From Drechmeria coniospora (lineage: Eukaryota; Ascomycota; Sordariomycetes; Hypocreales; Ophiocordycipitaceae), in the NCBI RefSeq assembly GCF_001625195.1, contig NC_054389.1, forward strand, positions 8,242,520-8,306,519: 64,000 bases of DNA. The letters run 5' to 3'. The position numbers and the translations under genes are program-made. Positions 57,315 to 64,000 of this stretch are shown here, piece by piece. The first letter of the stretch is position 1, and each line of letters begins with the position of its first letter. The notes beneath the pieces were generated by a model that did no database searches, was not told the DNA's origin, and saw only the letters and a program-made list of their open reading frames with translations.

Positions 57315-58604
57315 ATGACCATCCGATACCCTTCTGGCCGAGAGACCGACGATGCAACGATGGCCGCGGCGCCTTCGCGCGTTGTGGCCACGACGCGGCA
57401 GATGTTTCAGCTGTCGCAGCAGTCCTGAACGATTCAGTGTCCGGTGTGGCTCGGCCGGTCACGTAACAGTCGAGTGCGTTCACGTCTTCCTTTTGTGTGC
57501 CATCGAGACAGTCGTTCCCCTAACCATGGCAGCCTCTTCAATCGGCCCGAAGGCTCTCCCGAAAGCGCACTCCTGCTTCACATCCCGCCCTTCCCATGCA
57601 GCGATGGAGCTGCCGCCAGCCTGCCCGAGTTCCTCCAGCACTTGCCCGTTGCCAGCATCAACTATCGGTGGGGACCAACGTCACTGGTCGCCGGCCATGA
57701 AGAGGGCATGATCCCTCGACCGTTTCTTTGGCCGACACCGATCCATGACGTAGCCATCGCCTACGCCTGGCTCGTCGAGAAACTGGCGCCACCGGGGAAC
57801 TCTAGACGGAACATTTACGTCTACGGATCTCACCTTGGCGCATCGTTGGCTACCTCACTATCCCTGACGGAGGCACACACTCACGCCAGGTTCGGCATCA
57901 GGGGCCTCGTCACCTACAACGGCATCTACAACTGGACAATGTTTCTGCCGGATCATCGGGTCAACAAACGGCAGAAAAAAGGCCAGGCGATAATTCCGCC
58001 TCCGCAACCCGCCGAGGGCTCCCACCTCCACAATTTGCAGCAAGAAATGCCTAGGCTGTTCGAAGACCCCTCCCAACTGTTTGATTCGTTCGCAAGCCCG
58101 AGCCTATTCTTTCACAGCCCGGGCTTGCATGTGCCTCGATCATTTTCCATGTCGACGGAAGACACTGCGAGAATCGACGCCTTGGCTGCGGGCGAAGAGA
58201 TTGCCGATTCCAGTCTGATGATGAAAGCACCGAGAAAATCACACATGATCTTCCCTCCTCGCAGCTCAACGCTCAAGATTCCCGAAACGCTTCTCCTGCA
58301 CGATTCAGATCCCCTTGCACTCGTCCCGCTCAAGACCAAGAGCGGCCGGGCGGCAAAGCGTGCGAGGGCAAAGGGAAACACGTTTGGGGCGCAAGCCGAA
58401 GAGCTCGCCGAGCTGATGAGGCGCAGTATCGAAGTCGTCGAGTTGAAACAGCGCCGCAAATGGGATGAAGATATGCATTTCAAAGAGGACGAAGCCCGGC
58501 GTAGGGTGCAGGTAGTTGATGTAGGATCCGAAACGGCAAGCACCAACCTCGGCGTCGATGGGAGGGACGTTGCCACTGCCTGGCTACAACATAGGCTTTC
58601 GTGA
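57315..58604 (+). CDS. Alpha/beta-hydrolase-like protein; 5' part possibly frameshifted
   Basis: The main frame from about 57500 to 58604 encodes an alpha/beta-hydrolase-type core: ALLLHIPPFP, PVASINYRWG, PIHDVAIAYAWLVEKLAP, then YVYGSHLGASLATSLSL and GLVTYNGIYNWTMFLPDH. The nucleophile elbow reads G-S-H-L-G, with His where G-x-S-x-G enzymes have the catalytic Ser, so activity as an esterase is doubtful. A basic helical tail follows (SGRAAKRARAKGN; RRSIEVVELKQRRKW). The 5' end is problematic. An ATG at 57315 opens a frame that stops at 57426; the natural sequence VRCGSAGHVTVEC lies in another frame (about 57439-57477); and the core is back in the first frame. A 57-nt intron (57381-57437, GTTGTG...TTCAG) would remove the stop but not place GSAGHVTVE in frame. 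Either the gene carries indels or I have missed the true exon. Function unknown. Confidence 0.6.
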
Positions 58605-58863
58605 TGGCCAGCTCCGGAAGCAATCCAATGTTTTATTTCTACATCTCAATGACATTTGTCCAACTTGATGGCAGCATTCCATTCTCACGTTACAGCGGCT
58701 GGACGGGAGACGGCTCGTGGTCATCTCCTGACAGCAATTACCTAGCTGCGCAGCCTGGCGGTGGGAATACACGTACTGAACTTAAGTACGCACCAGGAAT
58801 TAAATGGGTCCAATACCTAATTCTGGTCATTGATAAGATTTATTACAACCCCGGTAATTCAGC
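58605..58863. other. Spacer before tRNA-Pro
   Basis: 259 nt between the hydrolase-like stop and the tRNA; nothing else recognised. Confidence 0.5.
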
Positions 58864-58954
58864 GGCCAAATGGTCTAGTGGTATGATTCTTGCTTTGGGA
58901 TAGGTTGACCCGCTCAACTGCAAGAGGTCCCGTGTTCAATCCACGGTTTGGCCC
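58864..58954 (+). tRNA. tRNA-Pro (anticodon TGG) with 19-nt intron
   Basis: The acceptor stem GGCCAAA (58864-58870) pairs perfectly with TTTGGCC (58947-58953), followed by discriminator C. The A-box-like TGGTCTAGTGG and the T-loop GTTCAATCC (B box) are present. The anticodon stem CTTGC/GCAAG encloses TTTGGG + T, with anticodon TGG at 58896-58898. A 19-nt intron (58900-58918) sits at the canonical position after base 37. It contains a small hairpin GTTGA-CCCGC-TCAAC whose CCC loop can pair with the anticodon GG(G), as usual for eukaryotic pre-tRNA introns. It is read by RNA polymerase III. Confidence 0.95.
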
Positions 58955-58957
58955 TCC

Positions 58958-58965
58958 TTTTTTTT
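58958..58965 (+). terminator. Pol III terminator of tRNA-Pro
   Basis: Run of eight T on the + strand three bases after the discriminator base. Confidence 0.85.
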
Positions 58966-60972
58966 GTCGTTTTCTTTCTTTTTTCCTGCCGCTACGCTCG
59001 TTCCAAGACCAGGCGTTGGTTGGGAGGGGACTTCTGGGTGATTGACAGCAGAGAAAGACGAAGGAGGGCGGCATATATTTTGGTCCAAAGGGTTATGCAA
59101 TGTACTACTGCCTTGTATGCATGCCCAAAGCTCACGACAACTCTGACAAGCTGGGTCGCTGGTTTGGCAGATACCTGGCTCGTTCATAGTGATATCCTCG
59201 AGTGGAGAGGCCGGCTGGGTGCCGGCTGCAGTTGAGTTGGCATGTGGCAGGCTTGATGCAACCGAGTCGAAGTCATGGCGCGAATTTTCTCCGTTGAACA
59301 TGCACGCGGTTATGTCTTCATCGTTTTCCGTTCGACGGGATGTATCATGCACGTGCAAGCACCTATTTATAGATTTATAGTCTCGGAGCAAGTGTCCTCC
59401 ATCATGGTGCAAGTTCAAAGCAGGCTACAAGGGATAGGTGCCCCCAGTTCGCATGGATGTGTACGCGGAGGACGCGTCATGGCCGCCATGTTGCGTTGGC
59501 ACGAGTTGGGTTGACACTCGACAAGCATAGATGCCTCCATCTGGAACCTTTGCATCCGTAGTGGTAACTCGGCGAGATGGCTTATTATATGCGGATGCAA
59601 CGACGGGAATTGGACAGCATTCCGCGCAACGCGCGACCTCACAGCCGGCGTGAGTGGTTGTTGCCTGTATCGTGCTCCATCGGCTCAAGCATGCATGCTA
59701 CTCTGCACTGGTGGTGTATGACAATGGCGATGCAGCTCGGACTGGAGCTCCTCTGTGAGGTTGCAGTTGTCCCTGCAGGGTGGCAGGTGGACGGACAAGC
59801 GGACGGTGTTGGTGCGGCAGTGCCCCAACCACGGCCCCCTTAATGCCGTTCACGGGAACCCTCTTCGCTATTACTAGTCGGTGGGTACCTGTGGAACGAG
59901 TACTGTGACTTATCCGTTCAGTGGGGTTCTACACATAAGCGCACCTCTCCATGGGTGAGTGAACTGTACTAGCTACTCCGCATCCAGGTTCCCCAGAGAT
60001 GAAAAGTAATATACTGTAATACTTGTACTTACATGTACTGCAAGTACTCCGGACAGAGTACACCTACTGTAAGTAGTGCTGCACTGTACTGGAAGTAAGT
60101 ACTGTACTATTAGTTGTACGGAGTACGGAGTACTTGCAGTAAACTCCGTACTTGAGCTGGTACTCCGTACTCCGTACTTCTACCATGGCAGGTATTGCGC
60201 TGCGCAGTAATACCGTACACCGTACCGCTCTTTCAGTGCTTCTCAGTGTTACCAGAAGTACCACTGCAAAGCGGCCCCGGCAGTGGTAATCATTAGTACC
60301 TAGTAGTACTAGGTCGGTAAGGTACCTAGTAGTCAACTCGCCCAAGCCTGGCTGTGCCGAACGCGTCCTGGATGGTGCCTCGACCGACGTCAGACGCCTC
60401 CCATGACACACACTCACTCTCAGACCCTGCCTGGATGGGCAAGCAGGCACCGAGGTATACCTTGGTAGCCTGTCGCAGAATACGAGTGGCCAGGCTGTGC
60501 AAGCGCGAGGCACGTCCCAACGTCGGTCACGTCTCAGAGTTGGTCCGTTATGGCCACCATGGCGGGCGGTACGGTGGTACCTACCCCGGGCAGGTCACGC
60601 ATTCCCCTCTTCCTCCCCGGCTTGCTGAGCAGAGTCAACTTTCCTTTCCTTTCCTGTCCCTGCCTTGCCTTGCCTCCTTAACCTTTCCTATATTACCCTA
60701 GTACCTGCCTCTCCTCCCTCGCCGGCTGCTCTCCAACCTTATACTTCTGCTCTCCTCCTCTCCGTTCGCCAAGTTCAACCCGTCGCCCTCATCAACAGCA
60801 TCTGATCCCGGTACGCTACTGCTGTATCATAGAGCCGTAAGTGACGACACCGCACGACTTGTCGTCGCCATCTACACACATCTGGCTCCGAATCCCCTAG
60901 CTGATCAGTTCGTTAGAGCTTCACGGAGCAAACCATTTATCCAACTCTCGACCGAGAAGTCCCCTTTTCAAC
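58966..60972. repeat. Intergenic region with a fourth GTAC island
   Basis: 58966-59900 is ordinary sequence with only unsupported short frames on both strands. 59990-60330 is dense in GTAC words and includes an 18-bp perfect inverted repeat (60116-60133 / 60160-60177). From about 60600 to 60780 the + strand is C/T-rich (CTTTCCTTTCCTTTCC-like), the leader of the gene at 60973. Confidence 0.65.
60116..60177. repeat. 18-bp perfect inverted repeat of the GTACGGA word
   Basis: GTACGGAGTACGGAGTAC (60116-60133) and GTACTCCGTACTCCGTAC (60160-60177) are exact reverse complements, 26 nt apart. Confidence 0.9.
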
Positions 60973-61654
60973 ATGCCTGGCATTCGTACGTCCCGCGAGC
61001 TGGATTCGTGGCCCCCATCCGAGCTCGGCTTTCTCCAGTCCCATTCCTAATCGTCCGCTTGCAGCGATCGGAGCTCTCGACAACTTGAAGACGAAGCTCA
61101 AGGCCGCCTTCAAGAAGAAGACGAAGGATCTGATGGGATCCAAAGCCAAACCCGCAGATGGCGCGGCCACCGAAACCGAGCCTGCGGCAACCGCTACCTC
61201 TGCCACTGCCCCGACCGAGACCAAGCCCAGCGAGCCTGTTCCTGCCGGTACGTGGAGCGCCCGTCAGCGTGCACGCCTTTGATTGCGCTAACCTGCTCTC
61301 CAGCTGTGCCTGAGCCCGTCGACGACGCAGCCAAGGACGAGGCCAAGGCCGAGACGAAGCCCGACCCGACTCCGGTGACGGACGGAGCCAAGACCGCAGA
61401 GGCTGCCCCTGGTGAGATCTTCTACCCTGCTGCTCGCCGGGACACAGACCGTCATCATGTTTATGCTAACCTTTGTTCAAGCTTCCACCGTGCCCGCTAA
61501 GGCGGAGGCCGCGACAGCGCCTGCGACCAACCAAGTCAAGGAGGAGGCTGCCGCCGCCACTCCTGCTGTCACTTCTGCTGCCGCTCCCGCCGCCGTCGCT
61601 GCTGCCGCCGCCGCCGCTCCCGCAGCAGCAGCTGGTCCCGCACCTACGGCCTAA
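60973..61654 (+). CDS. Small Lys-helix plus Ala/Pro/Glu-rich protein (hypothetical)
   Basis: Four exons: 60973-60985, 61065-61247, 61304-61411 and 61482-61654, 158 residues. All three introns are phase 1, with donors GTACGT, GTACGT and GTGAGA and acceptors CAG, CAG and AAG; introns 2 and 3 have CTAAC branches. The N-terminus MPGIPIGALDNLKTKLKAAF is a likely amphipathic basic helix that continues with KKKTKDLMG. The rest is Ala, Pro, Thr and Glu-rich (ETKPSEPVPA, EAKAETKPDPTPV, AAPAAVAAAAAAAPA) and disordered. I recognise no named family. The first exon has only 13 coding bases. The pyrimidine-rich leader and consistent phases suggest a well-expressed real gene. Confidence 0.75.
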
Positions 61655-62141
61655 AATACTCGCCATGCCCTGCGCTGTCACCAGGACGTGGAGTCTATCA
61701 ACACTACCACCACCACCAGGTCCCTCCCTCGGGAGTTCCCCGAGGTGCTGGCGAGTGGCGCTTGGGCGGCTGAGTGCCGAAGATGCGGCTACGATCTTGG
61801 CGGAGATGCGATCTTTTTTCCCATCAAGTTTGATTGTCATTGTTACGCTAGTTTGCTGGATACCCCGGAATAGGAGCGGTGCGATGTGCTTTGGGCGTAT
61901 ACCCCGCGCTTCGCTGCCTCGTGCGTCCGATGCTTGTTTCTGCTAGGAAAGCTTTGATAGCCTACGCCTTGTCTTAATGCGAAGTCGCTTCTCGTCTGAC
62001 CAAGGCAGTGCCCTCTCTACGTGGCCTCGACGGTCAAGCTCATGTGATTGTCTAGAATGGCCCGAGACGTGAACACCGGCAGGTCCTTCGTTTCAACGAC
62101 GCTCGACGGACAATGTGTCATGTCATGGCCGATCGAGCCGA
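61655..62141. other. Convergent intergenic region
   Basis: 3' regions of the small protein gene and of RRD1; no gene seen. Confidence 0.5.
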
Positions 62142-63607
62142 TCAAGTATCCTTGGCCCATGGCGCTCTCGTCACCGAGGTTTGTGCTGCCGTCAATCCCG
62201 TTCCCGAGGTCTCATCCCGGAGCGGTCTCGGCCTCGAGGTCACCGAGCCAGCAGCCGGACCTGGCGGAGCCCTGGAGTACGGGATCCCGGGACCGGGAGG
62301 CGGCGGCATCTTGGTTGCTTGCGCCCACGGCGCAGATGTCCCGGACAAGGGATGCATCGGCCGTTTTGCCGTGGCTGCTTGCACCTGCGCAGGCTGATTG
62401 GCCATGTGCACGCTCTGCGTCGGTTTCGCTGCGTCGGGATCCTCCTCCCAGGAGAAGAGCTCGCCGAAGCGAAAGTGCTGGACGACGGGGAATTTAGACA
62501 GGACCTCGGCGTTGAACATCTTGATCATGCCCTTGTTGATCTTGCCCCATCCGTCGCGGATGCCGGAGATGTCGAAGAGAATGGGGGAGTGCTCCCAAAA
62601 GGGGCCCTTCTTGACGTCGTTGATGAAGCCGATGGCGGAGAAGTACATGTTGGTGGCGCGCTGGACCTCGACGACATCCCCCTTCGTCACGTCGCTAGGC
62701 TTCGGGGCGCCGGCGACGGAGCCCTCGAGAGGCATCGGCTCGGTGCCCGAGGAGCCGATCGGGCGCGTTAGTTGGGCAGAGCCGAATATGTAGGGGATGA
62801 AGGAGTGGTCGTCGAGACCCCAGACGCCGTGGGAGCCGGCGGGCTCGAGGGTGTACGTGAGGATCAGTTTACGGACAACTTCAAGGTACCTGATGCCGTT
62901 AGCATCCGACTTGCACCATCTGCGGTTTCGGCTCACGGCTGGATGACGTTGAGGACGATTTCACGCGCCATATCCTCGTCGTCATTCTCGCCCTGGAAAA
63001 AGGCCAGCTTCCACAGACAACCGAGGAAGGCGAGGAAGCTGAGCTCGTGGCCCGTCCCGTAGTCGAGTCGTTGGGCACTACCGAAGGCATCGATGAGATA
63101 GCTGCCGACCTCTTCCCTGGCCGCACCGGCGGCCAGGTCCAGCGTCTTGCCCAGCAACCCGCCGCTCAGGAGGCCATCGATCCTGTCTTCGACAAGAGCA
63201 TGCCACGTGCGAAAGCTCACGTTGCCGAATCTTCGAGGACCGGGGTCTGGGGGTGCCAGCTCGACGAGCTCGCTGATCTCGGAGAGTAGAGCCTGAAGGG
63301 CGAGGATGGGCGATGAGGAGGAAGGAGAGCCGGGGGTGAGAGGGAAGACACGAGCGGGCGCCGACGACGCACCGGGCTGCTGGCGCGGACATAGGGCGCG
63401 GTTGAGCTGCAAGACAAAAATGCCAATATCGCGGTAGGCGAGGCTTGTGAGGAATCGGGCGACGTCGTGGCCCTCGTTGATGCGCTTCGAGGGCTTCGTA
63501 AAGGTGAGAGGTGTATTCTGGTCGATGACCTTCAGGGTAGGCAGGACGACGGAATCGGATGGCGAGGCACTGGCAGAAGAGGTGGCTGTCGCAATGGCAG
63601 ACGTCAT
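62142..63607 (-). CDS. RRD1: Serine/threonine-protein phosphatase 2A activator (PTPA), Rrd1 type
   Basis: Exons 63607-62937 and 62889-62142, 472 residues. The 47-nt intron (62890-62936, GTGAGC, branch GCTAAC, CAG) is phase 2 and yields [21 protein letters not shown] signatures are all present: [30 protein letters not shown], the block [15 protein letters not shown] and [19 protein letters not shown] with [11 protein letters not shown] Pro/Ala-rich C-terminal extension (about 100 residues, ending APWAKDT) is typical of the Rrd1 rather than the shorter Rrd2 type. It is a peptidyl-prolyl isomerase-like chaperone that activates PP2A catalytic subunits. The product may act in the same PP2A network as the Zds-like protein 17 kb away. 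Confidence 0.95.
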
Positions 63608-64000
63608 TTTACCCTGCGGTTAAGGGGCAAGTCAAAAGCCCAAATTGGAAATCTGCTTGTTTCGTCTCGACATCAACTGTGACGGTGAAGTGAGGCGTGT
63701 ATAGCAGTGCTGCGATGGTGTTGTTTGATATAGTTCATTGATACTTCCTATACTGCAAGTACAAAGCCAAACATTAGTCAGCAAAAGCGAGATATTTGAA
63801 AAAAGTGGCATGCCGATTAAGTTGGTTATTTAAACCAATAATCACATACCAAAGGTATAGTGGTTTCATAGGTGGCAATGGTTTATTTGTTCGGCCAAGT
63901 CTCTTGTCCGACTTTTGTCAACGTCGTGTGCAATCCAGATACCGAGTTATTACTACCAAATTGCTATGTGGCTGGTAGAATCTGGCGGCGGGCGAGGTTC
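63608..64000. other. Upstream region of RRD1, window edge
   Basis: Moderately AT-rich, no gene supported; the 60-residue frame at its end has no recognisable features and may be part of a neighbour outside the window. Confidence 0.4.

Noticed and set aside
58936..59418. 160-residue frame on the - strand
   Set aside because: Its C-terminus is made of the tRNA 3' end and the Pol III T-run; no domain, no splice support.

Overview
The window is nuclear DNA from a filamentous ascomycete (Pezizomycotina). It is most likely a sordariomycete, and probably of the order Hypocreales. This rests on short introns (47-210 nt, mostly 54-113) with GTRNGT donors, CTAAC-type branch sites and YAG acceptors. 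It also rests on pyrimidine-rich leaders, a nuclear tRNA-Pro with an intron, and protein families of typical filamentous-fungal size, such as a NOT4 of about 1,550 residues. There are no operons, bacterial signals or recognisable transposon genes.

Left part (1-18 kb): mostly non-coding. It holds a disordered protein with a myristoylation-type N-terminus whose reading frame is interrupted by a TAG (2646-5586), a secreted M35 (deuterolysin)-fold protein without the HEXXH motif (6296-7582), and a Mid2-like single-pass surface protein (14028-14891). Between them lie long gene-free islands full of short palindromic words built on GTAC (ACATGTAC, AAGTACTT, TACTCCGTA/TACGGAGTA).

Middle (18-40 kb): a 6.9-kb gene for a giant coiled-coil protein, then SRP101 (signal recognition particle receptor alpha), YIF1 (ER-Golgi traffic), an Mpv17/PMP22-family protein, the E1-alpha subunit of branched-chain 2-oxoacid dehydrogenase, a small one-helix membrane protein, COQ5 (ubiquinone C-methyltransferase), and a DUF2433-type protein that joins an altered phosphoesterase fold to an RNA-binding-like tail.

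Right part (40-64 kb): another GTAC island, a Zds1-like regulator, the 30-kDa (NDUFS3-type) subunit of complex I divergently paired with NOT4, a TOK-type eight-helix potassium channel, an alpha/beta-hydrolase-like protein with a possible frameshift near its 5' end, tRNA-Pro(TGG), a small Ala/Pro/Glu-rich protein and RRD1 (PP2A activator). The coding genes are independent housekeeping genes. The only functional trend is that three or four of them serve mitochondria (BCKDH E1-alpha, COQ5, complex I, perhaps Mpv17).

Exon junctions were worked out by hand from splice signals and phase. Where phase and protein family agree (SRP101, YIF1, Mpv17, BCKDH, COQ5, DUF2433, complex I, TOK, RRD1) they are firm. 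Starts of the giant protein and the hydrolase-like gene are not resolved.
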